Part shown: one piece after another, positions 49,333 through 61,027 of the stretch
Layout of the letters: each line of letters begins with the position of its first letter
How positions within the stretch are numbered: the stretch's first letter is position 1
Origin: Multifurca ochricompacta
Taxonomy: Eukaryota; Basidiomycota; Agaricomycetes; Russulales; Russulaceae
Direction: 5' to 3'
DNA length: 64,000 nucleotides
NCBI GenBank assembly: GCA_022496185.1
Contig: WTXG01000018.1
Location: 372,001-436,000, forward strand
Translations under genes and position numbers: made by a program
Notes under the pieces: model-generated
What the model saw: the letters and a program-made list of their open reading frames with translations, nothing else
Told to the model about the DNA's origin: nothing
The model's database searches: none

Positions 49333-50840
49333 TTAAGTCGAGTCTCCCCCACTGTGGCTTCATCTAGTTGAAGCCAGACTTTGCACAACAAAGAACTTAT
49401 TGACCGCCAAGACAAGGATAATCTTTCACAACAGGTCCTTGGCTCTGCTGTCTGGAAAGACTTTGAAACCAAGTTTGGATACTACGTCTATCACGATGAT
49501 CAGTACCAGCCAGTTGAATATGACGAACAGAAACAGGTCTGGTACTGTATCCGTTACTCTCGAAGCCATGTTCCTGGGTTACCACAGGACCTGCCCCACC
49601 AGAGTACAGCTTAGGACCTTGGAGAGAGAACCCTCCAGCCATTGTCACAGATTCAGAAACGAAGAGTATATTGAAGAAAGCAGCGAAGACACACAAGTCA
49701 TAGCCACTAGTTTTATGGCTCCAACAGTTGCACCTGAGAGTACTATGTTCAGAACATCTGCTTTAGTCTCTCCCCAGATCACATGACAGACCTCAGACAC
49801 CCTGACCATCACTTATCCCATGATGTCAACCATTGCTGCACAATTGCCAGACCCTGCCCCAGTCGTCCCCGCTCCGAACCTCCCTCCCCCATCAGGACCC
49901 TTACGGGAGTCCTGCTGACCACATTCACCAGTGACCAATCTCAGAGCAAAAAGTTCATGCTCGAGTTCGAGACGTTCAAAAATTTTAATCATGACATCCT
50001 GCAAATAGTGAACCCTTTCCAATGAACCAATCTCTTCCTTTCGCTCATCAGGGGAGATTCTGTTGACGACTGGACAATGGAGCAGATTGAATGGCTGAAT
50101 GATAGAATTACAGCTGGAATCAGAACCACAGATGAGGATCTGTGGGACATAGTGGCGCAAAGATTCAAAGACGCCTTCATGGATGGGCAGGCTAAACAGA
50201 AAGCTGCCAGAGAACTGAAAACCCTAAAGATGGAAAGAGGGGATTTGGATGGATATGTGGCCAAATTCCACAACCTGGCCAAACGAGCGGGGTATGATGT
50301 GAATGAAGAGGCAACACTCGACCTCTTCTCCCAGGGATTACCTAACCCCCTGGTGAAAAACTGTTGAACACAGAGGATGTTTGGTGATGCTTCAGGCATC
50401 AGGTAATCAGATTAGCTACTTTGTAGATTAGATTAGATATCGGAGTCTCGGAGTTTTTACATTATCATTATTACTTTCTTTCACACATTCTGCAGTAGCT
50501 GACTGATGTACAGTAGCCCACAAAACCGTTCCAATGTTTGGCCACCCTGAAGAGATTGACCTACCACACAATGAGAATAATTTCCAAAATTAGTAGAAAT
50601 TAGTAGATGATAGTGTAGCATCTAAGCTTCAATTAGAGCCCATAATAATGTCAATTGGATCAGTGGTTCACGATATATAAAATGTTTTGTGAGGCATTAT
50701 CATTGGAACAGTTTTGTGGCCAACATGTGAGATGACAAAACCGGTATCTGGTGGTCATGGGAATGCATTGACAGTCATGTGACAATGTTTAATAAGTTGA
50801 ACACACACCAAATAATCATCAACAACACTTGCTTCTTACC

Positions 50841-51166
50841 ATGCATGCCCTCTCTGCTGCCAAAAGGACTCACATCATCTCCCTCCTCACTTCAGGCAAA
50901 TCTGCCCATAAAGTGTCAACTATGACTGGCCATGGCACTATTATCATCTCAAGATGGGTCATAAATACTGCCCTTACCATCCCAAGTCAAATGGAGGGAG
51001 ACCAAGGAAGCTGACAGAGAGAAATGCTCAGCATGCTGTTTGCCTTATCTCCTCTGGCAGGGCAGACACAGATGTGGAAGTGACTAGAGCACTTCAGAAG
51101 TTGTTAATGGGTTCCTCTATCAACATAATATGCCCATCCATCCTCCATCAAGTTTTCAAGCCATAA
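50841..51166 (+). pseudogene. Tc1-type transposase N-terminal fragment, left arm
   Basis: MHALSAAKRTHIISLLTSGK is the first helix-turn-helix of a paired-like DNA-binding region. After a frame change comes GHKYCPYHPKSNGGRPRKL with the GRPR hook, then TERNAQHAVCLISSGRADTD. It ends before any DDE domain. The mirror copy in the right arm encodes the same residues. Confidence 0.7.
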
Positions 51167-51463
51167 CTGGCCCCTCCCATATCATACACCCCCATTCCAT
51201 CATAAGTGCAATAGGCCACAAAACCAATCCAATGACATTGCTACACAAAACATTTTATATATCATGAACCACTGACCCAATTGACATCAGTATAGGCTCT
51301 AAGTGACACTTAGATGATACAATATCATCTACCAATTTCTACTAATTTTGGAAATTATTCCTATGGTGTGGTTGGTCAATCTCTTCAGGATGGTTAAACA
51401 TTGGAATGGTTTTGTGGGTTACTGTATGATGGAATGGGGGTGTATGATATGGGAGGGGCCAGT

Positions 51464-51789
51464 TATGGCTTGAAAACTTGATGGGAGGATGGATGGGCAT
51501 ATTATGTTGATAGAGGAACCCATTAACAACTTCTGAAGTGCTCTAGTCACTTCCACATCTGTGTCTGCCCTGCCAGAGGAGATAAGGCAAACAGCATGCT
51601 GAGCATTTCTCTCTGTCAGCTTCCTTGGTCTCCCTCCATTTGACTTGGGATGGTAAGGGCAGTATTTATGACCCATCTTGAGATGATAATAGTGCCATGG
51701 CCAGTCATAGTTGACACTTTATGGGCAGATTTGCCTGAAGTGAGGAGGGAGATGATGTGAGTCCTTTTGGCAGCAGAGAGGGCATGCAT
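51464..51789 (-). pseudogene. Tc1-type transposase N-terminal fragment, right arm
   Basis: Mirror image of the fragment at 50841-51166, with the same residues and the same frame change before GHKYCPYHPK. Its identity to the left copy shows that the inverted duplication is recent or has been kept homogeneous. Confidence 0.7.
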
Positions 51790-53089
51790 GGTAAGAAGCA
51801 AGTGTTGTTGATGATTATTTGGTGTGTGTTCAACTTATTAAACATTGTCACATGACTGTCAATGCATTCCCATGACCACCAGATACCGGTTTTGTCATCT
51901 CACATGTTGGCCACAAAACTGTTCCAATGATAATGCCTCACAAAACATTTTATATATCGTGAACCACTGATCCAATTGACATTATTATGGGCTCTAATTG
52001 AAGCTTAGATGCTACACTATCATCTACTAATTTCTACTAATTTTGGAAATTATTCTCATTGTGTGGTAGGTCAATCTCTTCAGGGTGGCCAAACATTGGA
52101 ACGGTTTTGTGGGCTACTGTATCATGTAACATGTGATTTCTGTAATAGCCAATGGCTTTAGTCCCTCATGTTTATTGTTTGGACTTTGTCCGGCACTTGT
52201 GGACTTATTCCCAGTGCACAGACCATCCCTTGGATAGTATATAAGGGTGTCTGTTTCGTCTCCTACACTTCAGAGTTTCTTCTACCTCTGAAGTGTAAGT
52301 CGTCCTCTCTACTATCTTCATTACCTCTAGACTAACTCTGTATATAGTAACTTGTCTTATAGGTGTGTAGTATAGTAATAGAGAGTTTCTTCTACCTCTG
52401 AAGTTAACTTGTCTTATAGTCTTACATGCTAACAACCAGAGTCAGTATGCTGTGCACATGCCTGTTCGACAAAAACATCATCCAGTTCCATCACCCTGAG
52501 TCATGGGGCCAGTGGACAAATGCTGCCAGAAGACAGCAGCAGGACTACCTAGACTTCCAAACACACTTTGGAGTGGATACTAAGAAGGGTAAAACCCGCG
52601 ATCAGTGGAAGGTGGCATTTGGGGTAAAACCTACTCCCTCTCGAGACCCCAATGCCATGGATATGTCGGCAGATCGCACCAAAGCCCATGCAGCTCTCAC
52701 CAACGATGAAAAGAGAAACCTCATGAAAGAAGGATGCTGCTTCCATTGCCGAGCACAAGGGCATATGTCATGATTTTGCCCAAAGAAGACAATCTGTGCT
52801 GCTGAGGCAACGGTGGCCACTACTACCACGACACCGCCTGTACAAAATCTACCCACCCCAGTCAAAGAAAACCTGGTAACTGCCCCAAAGACCAAAGAAC
52901 AGAAGGCAGCAGCAATATGGGAGCATATGATGAATGAGGATGAGGCAGTATGTGCCCTACTCGTCAACAAGGCCTTTGGGCAAAAGGATTTTTGATTGGC
53001 TTGACCCCATTGGCCTGGGCAAGAGCACTCCATGTAACTTCTGTATATACTAGTCGATTCAAATCTCTGAAAATACCAGTACATTTTGA

Positions 53090-56000
53090 GACTAGACAGA
53101 AGACGGCTGACAGAAGAATCCTCATCAATTCAGGAGCAACTGACAATTTCATTAGCCAATGACTCCAGAGGACACTAGGATTGGGGACACAGTTACTTCC
53201 CCAAGAGAAAAATATTTGGAATATAGATGGAACGGCTAACAAGGCCAGGAAAATCACACACTGCTGCAATCTGGAAGTACAGGTTGGGGAATGAACTAAG
53301 CAACTTCGTTTTCTCATCACAGATTTAGGAGACAAAGACATGGTTTTGGGATACCCATGGCTGGCAGCATTCAAACCAAAGATCAACTGGGTGGAGGCAA
53401 CCATGGACAAAGATTTCTACCCAGTTCTCATCACATCCTTAGGATACGACTACACAGCATGACACCCTCTTAGCCATGCTATTGTCATGGGATCAGCCAT
53501 CACCTGGAGTGATGTGGAACCTGTGGATCAGGTGTATTGCTATGTTACGAAAGCTTCAGAATTGGCCCAGGCAGAGGCACAGAAGAACCCAGAAAAGACA
53601 TTCAAAGAAGTAGTCCCTGCCAAATATCACTGACATTGGAAGGTCTTCTCGGAGGAGGAATCACAACGTTTCCCTCCCTCTCAACCTTGGGATCACACTA
53701 TCGATTTTATCCCCAACGCCCCGCAATCAGTGGACTGTAAAATCTACCCACTATCTCAACCAGAGAAAGAGGCACTTTCCACCTTCCTAGAAGAACATCT
53801 GGCAAAAGGGTACATACGACCATCTAACTTGCCTTACGCCTCCCCCTTCTTCTTCATCAAAAAGAAAGATGGAAAGCTACAACCAGTACAGGACTACAGA
53901 CGAATTAATGAACTCACAGTGAAAAACAACTACCCACTCCCTTTGATCTCTGAAATCATCGACAAAATGCGTGACAAAGCCCTATTTTCGAAGATGGATG
54001 TCTGCTGGGGATATAACAACATCCGCATTTGAGAAGGTGACCAGCCCAAAGCCACCTTCAAGACTAACCAAGGACTTTTCGAACCTAATGTCATGTTTTT
54101 CGGTTTAACAAATTCACCAGCAACCTTCCAGTCCATGATGAATCACATTTTTCGAGATCTAATCCTCACAGAAGAAGTAGTTGTTTACATGGACAACATC
54201 TTAGTGGCCACGAAAAACGACATCCATCACCACCGAACCTGAGTCCATGAAGTACTAGATATCCTAGCGGAACACACCTTTACTTGAAACCTGCCAAATG
54301 CTCCTTCGAACAAAAGACTGTTGAGTATCTAGGTGTTATCCTAGAAGGAGGACAAGTACACATGGACCCTGTAAAAGTACAAGGCATTCGAGAATGGTCC
54401 ATCCCTCAGTGTACCAAGGACGTCAGATCATTTATTGGCTTCTGTAATTTCTACTGACGCTTCGTCAAAGGATTCTCTGCCATTGCCTGACCACTAAATG
54501 ATCTTTTGAAGAAGGATACACTGTGGCATTGGGATGAACCACAGCAGAAGGCATTCAACCAAATAAAAGCAATCATCAGTTCTGAGCTGGTTCTTATACA
54601 ACCCGACTTAGTGAAACCCTTTGAACTAGAAGTTGACACCTCCATGTATGCCAACAGGGCAGTCTTGTCACAGAGAGATACTGGAGGAGTCCTTCACCCA
54701 GTTGCATTCTACTCAGAAATGTTCTCATCAGCAGAAAGAAATTACGACATTTGGGACGAGAACTACTGGCTATCGTAAAGGCATTAAGACACTGGCGACT
54801 GTATTTAGCTGGATCCCCGCATAAAACCATCATCTACATGGACCACTCCAACCTTCTGTACTGGCAAGAACCTCATAAGATCAGCGACGAGTAGCACATG
54901 AAGTTTTGGAGCTCGAAGAGTACAACTTCACACTCAAACATCTACTGGGAGCCTGTAATGCACGTGCTGACGCCTTGTCCAGACCAACTGGCAGTGATGA
55001 AGGAGAAAATGATAATGACAACATCATTGTCTTACCAGAAGACATCTTTGCGAAAACTGCTGTCATCAGCCTCCATGACATGGATCTATGGGCCCAAGTG
55101 ACGCAGAATATGAATCAGGAGCTGTGCAAATCCTGGGCAGAGCCGCATAACATAAAGATGAAAAAAGGCCTCTGGTGGAAAGATGGCAAATGACTGGTTG
55201 TCACCAGTGGTGACAACATTAAGAGGGGGGTGATTCATTTTCACTATGACCTTCCCTCTGCAGGACACCCAGGAATTGCAAACACTTACACCCTTGCCAA
55301 ATGAGATTACTGGTGGCTGAATATGAAAAAGGATGTAGAAGCATATGTCAAAGGATGTGCAGAGTGTCAGGCCAATAAAGTAAACACTCACCCGAAACCG
55401 CTGGCACTTTCACCTATTACACCAGTTGCGACAGCCCCTTTCCAGACCATTGCTATGGATTTCATCATCAAACTGCCACTTTCACAAGGATACAATTTGA
55501 TACTCACCATTACAGACCACGACTACTCAAAAGCTGCTCTCTTTATCCCCTGCAACGAAATGATATCAGCTGAGGGAGTCACTAAGCTCTACCTGAATCA
55601 TGTGTACTGACATTATGGACTCCCCCAAAAGATCATTTCCAACTGAGATCCATGATTCACATCCATGTTCACCCAAGCCCTCTGTAAACGTCTTGACATC
55701 CAACAGAACATCTCTACAGCATATCACCCTCAGATGGACGGACAGTCAGAACGAACCAACCAGTGGCTAGAACAATACCTTCGCTTCTGGTGCAATGAAA
55801 GACAGAACGATTGGGCAGAGTGGCTGGCAATGGCAGAATTCGCACATAACAGCTGGCTGAACAGAACAACTAAAGCCTCCCCCTTCTCTCTTATAATGGG
55901 ATGGAACCCCCATACAACATGGACAAATAAGCCTACTAATGTGCTGTCAGTTGCACAGCATATCAGCCAATGGGAGGAAATACGGGAATCAGCCAATCGG

Positions 56001-56480
56001 AACCTCCAGAAGGCACAAAGGACCCTGGCCGAGAAGCCCACTAAGTTTACGCCCTACCAGGTCAGAGATCAAGTCTGGCTAGAAGGGCGTAACATCCATA
56101 CATCACACCCAATGGCGAAATTAGCTCCTAGACACCATGGTCCTTTTTCAATTGAACAGAAGCTTTTGGACATCACATACAAACTTACGTTACCTGCCAC
56201 CTGGAAGATACACCCCGTTTTCCACGCCGGTCTTCTTACACTGTACAAAGAAACTTTGATTCATGGACAGAACTTCCCACGACCTCCCCTGAATTGATTG
56301 AAGGTGAACAAGAGTGGGAAGTAGAGCAAATAGCTGATGCGAAATGGAAAGGCCGAGGGCGTAAACATCAGCTCCACTATTCATCAAATGGAAGGGATTC
56401 CCCAATGCGACAACTTGTGGGAGCCTGCTGCGGATGTCTTTGTGCCCAAATTAATCGAAGACTTCTATAGACGCCATCCA
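53090..56480 (+). pseudogene. gypsy pol: protease, reverse transcriptase, RNase H, integrase, chromodomain remnant
   Basis: The protease site reads INSGATDNFIS, with Asn where the catalytic Asp belongs. Reverse transcriptase shows FFFIKKKDGKLQPVQDYRRI, MDVCWGYNNIRI and VVYMDNILV (YMDN in place of YMDD). RNase H shows LEVDTSMYANRAVLSQ. Integrase shows the zinc-finger end CAECQANKVNTHP, MDFIIKLPLSQGYN and AYHPQMDGQSERTNQW, but the second catalytic Asp is Asn followed by a stop. EWEVEQIADAKWKGRGRKHQ near 56310-56370 looks like the start of a chromodomain, frame-shifted after that. Many stops are TGA at arginine positions. Confidence 0.8.
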
Positions 56481-57339
56481 GAGGCAGATAAAGAGCAGGA
56501 CAGGATACATGCTGTTGGACAACTCCCCTCCCCACAACCACTCAGAAAACAGCCCATGTCTCCTTCCCAAGTTCACGCCTCAGCCGCTATTGATGCATTT
56601 CCCCTATCTTCTCCTCTGCATCCTCCTTCTTGCCCACTTTCTCCTATTAACTACGATGTGGCTGTCAAAGTGGCTGAAGGGGACAGAATCATCGACATTG
56701 ATGAAGATTTTAATCTGCCTGAACACCCCCATCCCAACGACCTAATTGACGTCGACTTTGGCGATGAAGCTCCTGAGTTCCCCTTCTTCCCAAACCAACC
56801 TGACTCCCCCTTTTATTTCCCACTGATGATTCTGACAGCCAAGAATGACGGCATGACCGAAATCGCCAAATACATCTATTACATGAATGAAGGTATGGAC
56901 ATCGCTGGATGTTTAGAAAAGGGAGGACCAGTCTATGGGGCACCAGTGTATTTGGAGGAAAAGAAATTGATCAACTTCACTACGTCCTGGGGCCAGAACA
57001 TCTACAACATCTATTGGCCCATGACCCACGTGCCTTCACAATTAATGAAGTCCTTCGAGATCTGCACATGCCATGACTGACAGCTGAAATTGCCTGACTG
57101 TGTAAGTTTCAAGTGCTGAGGGATAACCTGGAAATACAGTGATGAACTATGAACGACAAATGGTGAAGCTCAATCGAGGAGTCTTTGACATAGAACAGCA
57201 TCTGGCTGGTATCAGGGCGCAACTAGAACAGGGAGAAGCATATCAGACCATATCCAAACAGTACGCAGACATCTTTGCCTGACCTCTTCCCCAATGATGT
57301 CTCGATCTCGCACCCTGGCTTAACCCACATTGCTTCAAA

Positions 57340-57693
57340 ATGCCACGCCTTCATGAAAATCCTGACAGGAAGCTTTGCTGGTGTTGCAGTAGCAAATACC
57401 ACCTTAGCTGGTGTTGCCCCCTTGCCAAGAAGCAATGCCAACACTGTCAAAGTACCTCACACTGGAGTTGCCAGTGCCTATTCCACTGACTCACACAGGC
57501 CCCTACCGTCCAAAACCCGTCGGGATGGTGTGGCAAGTGCCTTTCTCACAACACTGGACACCAAGAGATCAACTGCCATGTCTATGATGGCTGCTTTTGC
57601 TGTGGGAGAAGGGGGCCCTATGGTTTTCTACAAACACACATTTGCCCCCAGGACCAAGATAAGGAGAACTATGATGTGGACCACTATGCGTAG
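57340..57693 (+). pseudogene. cysteine-rich zinc-knuckle frame between pol and the 3' LTR
   Basis: A frame starting MPRLHENPDRK contains repeated CCHC-like units: CWCCSSKYHLSWCC, CQHCQSTSHWSCQC, CGKCLSHNTGHQEINC, and a related CFCCGRRGPYG...HIC. One in-frame TGA follows CLFH. It ends at 57693, about 80 bp before the 3' LTR. The gag already has its own single knuckle, so this is an additional nucleic-acid-binding frame. Other frames over the same DNA lack this pattern. Confidence 0.6.
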
Positions 57694-57774
57694 CCAATGA
57701 CTATCTCTCCCTGGTCCAAGATGATGATGGTATGCCAATCTAGCTGGCTCTGCTAGGACTTAGAGAGGGGGTAA

Positions 57775-58364
57775 TGTTACGAACCCCACTGTGTCGTCTC
57801 ATTTCCCTTTTCCCTTCCACATGACTTGTTATTTGGCCCCGCTTGCCCTTGTTGATCATGTTGTGCCTTCCATTGTACCTATTTGTTCCTTATCTGTGAC
57901 TCATGCTGTGCTTATCTATGACTCATACTTTACCTCAGACTTCTTATGTATTTTCCCACCAGAATCGGACTATACCAGATCCATCTACGTATATTCTCAC
58001 CTGGCCCACCCTGACTCCATTCCCTTCATGCTTATATTGCGACTTTGTTGATGCACCCTGTATGTACTCTGATTCGGACTCTGACTTCTATTACATATAT
58101 AAGGCCTGTCTAGATAGCCTGTATACCTTAGACTCACTTCTTAATGACTTGGTGCATTGCCTTCTGGGTGATCTCTAAGACCCGACCTCTGAATCATGTC
58201 AGTGCTTCTGGCACTTCTCCGCTCACCGGTACTAAGGGATTAGCTCCTTAGTATTGACCTCTCACCCGACCTCCACACACTTGAAAGACAGTGTGTACTT
58301 GACTTCGTAGTTTTGCTATGCAACTTGTCACATGTCATGCTGAACACCCGCACCAGGCGTTACA
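57775..58364 (+). repeat. gypsy 3' LTR
   Basis: 590 bp, starting TGTTACGAACCCCACTGTG and ending CAGGCGTTACA. It is preceded by a polypurine tract at about 57761-57770. It abuts copia pol sequence directly at 58365. Confidence 0.85.
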
Positions 58365-60515
58365 CTTATTATCACAGTGGAGTAGTATAGGGGAGGATAC
58401 CTCATACCCTAACTCCTCCATAAAAGTCCTATACCACGCTGCCTGATTTGCAGCCTCAGAGAGGCTCATATATTCAGCCTCTGTGGTGGACTGTGCTACT
58501 GTCTTCTGCTTTCTGGAGCACCAGGATATGGCACCATTAGCTAAGAAAAACACATAGTGTGACATTTCCATAGGCTGGTACAAGGGTTGAAGACATGTGA
58601 CTTACTTTTCTTTTCTTTTCTTTTCTTTTTTTCTCATGCTACTCTTACCACATGACTTGCTGATAAAGGACTTATGACTTATCATTTATACTGCTGACTG
58701 ATTGCTTACTGAGGATCTTACTCATCTGCTTACTGATCAGTAGTAGAGGGCATAACCCCTCCACCATCTATATCATTCTGGGACATTCTACTGTACAACC
58801 ATTAGACTGTCTAGTGAAGACTCTAGTAACTACCAGAATAGTCTCCTTATCAGCATACATGTATATAAAGACCCTAGTAGAAAGGACAAGACGTTAAGTC
58901 TGTTCTTCTGTAGCAATACAGGTGTATTAGGACTCACTCTTTGGACCGAAAGAATCCCCACTTGAACCTTCTAAGTCTGCACCTTAGAAGGACTTCGAAC
59001 CCCAAACCTTGTGGCAGGACTAAGTGTCACTGCTTGACTTCACCTCACACGCATGCCCCTTGACTGGCACGACTTGACTCAGTCTTGATTAAGACTTAAT
59101 AGACAGACTTGATCCTCGACCAATGACCTTGAACCCCGAACCTTGACACAGCACTGCACCTTGCTGTGACATGTAGCCTGAGGTGGAGTGGCAGTCCTCT
59201 TGATCTCCCCATGAGGAATCTGCAAAGCCATGAAGGCCACTCTCCCCATTCCCTCCAGAATACCACAACTTGCAGTCTTTTGTACTATTAAGATATTTTA
59301 AGATGTATTTTGCAAGTCGCATATGATCTTGAGAGGGGTTGGAAGCATATTGACTAAGGCACGCCACAGCAAAACTGATGTCAGGTCTGCTTCCAATCTG
59401 CACCCATAGCAGAGACCCCATCAGCTGTTGGTACTTCTTTATTTCAGAAGTAGATGCCTGGCCATCAAACTTGACCAGATGTACATCAGTGCCAGAGGGA
59501 AGAGGAGTATATACTGGTTGGAATCCCTCATCCCAAACTTCTCAATGATAGAAAAAACATAGGCTGCTTGGTCAATTTCCAGCATCTTATTAGGACAATC
59601 CCTGGTGATGTTAACTCCAAGGTAAGACTGGATTTCTCCCAAGTCAGTCATCTCATATCGATTAGATAGAGCTGACTTCAGCCACATTATCTTATCATTG
59701 GAAGATCCAAGTATAGTAATGTCATCTACATAGAGAATGTCATAGAGTGAATCATCCCCCTCCTTATGATGAAACACATATACTCCTGCATCAGAGTATG
59801 TCCAAGTAAAGCCCAGTTCATTAAGAACTGCATGGAACTGCAGATTCCATGCTTGAGAAGCTTGTTTGAGGCCATATAATGCTTTTTGTAGCCTACAAAC
59901 TTTGGACTCTTGACCAGCAATGATGAAACCAACTGGTTGCTCCATATAAATTTCCTCATCCAAATTGCCATGTAGGAATGCTGATTTGACATCCATTTGG
60001 TGGATTTCCCAATCCTCTAGCGTAGCTAGCGCTAGTAATAATCTAAGAGATTCAAATCTGGCAACTGGGGAAAATGTTTTGTCAAAGTCTACCCCTTCTA
60101 CTTGGGTGAAACCTTTTGCCACAAGCCTAGCATGAAACCATCCATCTGGTTTCAGCTTAAAAACCCATTTTGACTTGACAGCCTTTCTTCCTTTTGGAAG
60201 ATCTTCAAGGCGCCACACATTAAGTTTATCTAAGGCATCAATTTCATATTTACATGCCTCATGCCATTCATTGGCATTGTCAGACTGCATCGCCTCCTGA
60301 AAGGTCAGGGGGTCTCTATGAGAGACACCTGCGGCATTTAGCAATTCCATATGCCCAAGTCTGGAAGAACCCTGCACAAACTCTGCATTGTCCTCATTAT
60401 AAAATCGAGGATTCATGCATCGTGAATGCTTGGGACGGGCAGTATCAAGATCTAAATCTTCCTGCACAGCCCTGTCATGTTGTTGAGATCGTGGACTTTC
60501 CCTAGTAAAAACTGT
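58365..60515 (-). mobile_element. decayed Ty1/copia element (copia-2), pol fragment
   Basis: Minus-strand pol remnants closely related to the intact element on the right. The main frame (60506-59439) shows NPRFYNEDNAEFVQGSSRLG, KSKWVFKLKPDGWFHARLVA, HQMDVKSAFLHGNLDEEIYM and the catalytic YVDDITILGSS. RNase H pieces follow (SRPDISFAVACLSQ, then WCSRKQKTVAQSTTEAEYMS). Frame breaks and a 614-bp LTR insertion disable it. The 3' end is cut by the gypsy LTR at 58364, and the 5' side is cut by the LTR of copia-1 at 60516. Confidence 0.82.
58558..59171. repeat. solo LTR inside copia-2 RNase H
   Basis: 614 bp with TGTGACATTTCC at one end and TTGCTGTGACA at the other, in the middle of a copia-2 segment whose empty site is visible in copia-1 (AAGACATAGCCTGAGG). 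The flanks CATAG and TGTAG would be a 5-bp duplication with two transitions. A TATATAAAG box and a CTTTT repeat lie inside. The TGTGACATTT start resembles the solo LTR at 46510, so the two may be one family. Confidence 0.6.
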
Positions 60516-61027
60516 GTCAAACAATCATGCTGCTGGTTATACTGACTGTGGTTAGTAGCGGGTTAGGCTAGAAAAGACAAGTAACTTCAGAGATAGAAGG
60601 AACTCTGTATTACTACACTACTGACCTAGAAAAGACAAGTACTACATAAGAGCGTTAGTCTAAAGGAAGTAGAGAGTAGAGTAAATGGGACTTACACTTC
60701 AGAGATAGAAGGAACTCTGAAGTGTAAGAGACGAAACAGACACCCTTATATACCCATGGGGGCCAGGGGAAATGGTCTGTGCGCACTGGGAATAAGTCCA
60801 CAAGTGCTGGACAATAAACAGAGAGGGATAAAGGCTATTGGCCAAAGAGATATCACATGCTTACTGCGCATTACTAAGGGCATCACTAATCAGCTGAGTA
60901 AGGTGAGAAAGAAATGTAATAAAGATATCGTAAAAAGTCCGAAACTCCGGAACCTAATCTAATCTTATCTACAGCTAAAGCGATCCTCAGATGCCTGAAG
61001 CATCTCGAGACACATCCCGTGTCAACA
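60516..61027 (-). repeat. copia-1 3' LTR
   Basis: 512 bp, with plus-strand ends TGTCAAACAATC and CGTGTCAACA. On the minus strand a TATATAAGGGTGTCTGTTTC-type promoter box precedes repeated CTTCAGAGTTCC units. Related copies are the fragment at 48399-48745 and the solo LTR in gypsy gag. Confidence 0.8.

Larger units (their letters stand above)
50511..52119. mobile_element. Tc1/mariner-type foldback element
   Basis: 1609 bp flanked by TA on both sides (50509-50510, 52120-52121), starting CAGTAGCCCACAAAACCGTT and ending with its reverse complement. Two arms of about 695 bp (50511-51205 and 51425-52119) are near-identical inverted copies around a 220-bp loop that is itself a diverged copy of the terminal region. 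Each end segment carries an outer and an inner CACAAAACnGTTCCAATG box, the inner one in opposite orientation. Each arm includes the N-terminal third of a Tc1-type transposase; no catalytic domain is present. Confidence 0.75.
50362..52458 (-). repeat. copia-family solo LTR inserted in gypsy gag
   Basis: Plus-strand ends are TGTTGAACACAG and GTATGCTGTGCACA. Segments TGCTTCAGGCATC, TATATAAGGGTGTCTGTTTC and ACTTCAGAG match the complement of the LTR at 60516-61027. The two gag halves rejoin at KNC|LFDKN when it is removed. No clear 5-bp duplication is visible, and the left end of the LTR as read on its own strand has diverged. It is itself interrupted by a Tc1-type foldback. Confidence 0.65.
49820..52995 (+). 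pseudogene. gypsy gag, interrupted by a solo LTR
   Basis: Capsid-like segments TMEQIEWLNDRITAGIRTTD and ELKTLKMERGDLDGYVAKFH lead to SQGLPNPLVKNC. After the inserted LTR the frame resumes at LFDKNIIQFHHPESWGQWTN. A single zinc knuckle CFHCRAQGHMS-x-x-C follows, interrupted by a TGA. The protein ends in a Thr/Pro-rich linker. It cannot be made as it stands. Confidence 0.75.
48746..58364 (+). mobile_element. Ty3/gypsy (chromovirus) retrotransposon, decayed
   Basis: A 9.6-kb element with 5' LTR 48746-49332 and 3' LTR 57775-58364. Order: gag with zinc knuckle, protease, reverse transcriptase, RNase H, integrase with a chromodomain-like end, then a separate zinc-knuckle frame. A purine-rich tract (AGAGAGGGGG) precedes the 3' LTR. 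Many in-frame TGA codons and several frame breaks make it non-functional. The 5-bp flanks differ (ACATT left, CTTAT right), so there is no target duplication. The left flank is a copia LTR and the right flank is the pol gene of another copia element. Confidence 0.88.

Noticed and set aside
56337..57080. A separate host gene encoding a 247-residue protein
   Set aside because: It lies between the integrase/chromodomain remnant and the 3' end of the gypsy element on the same strand and is best read as the element's C-terminal region.
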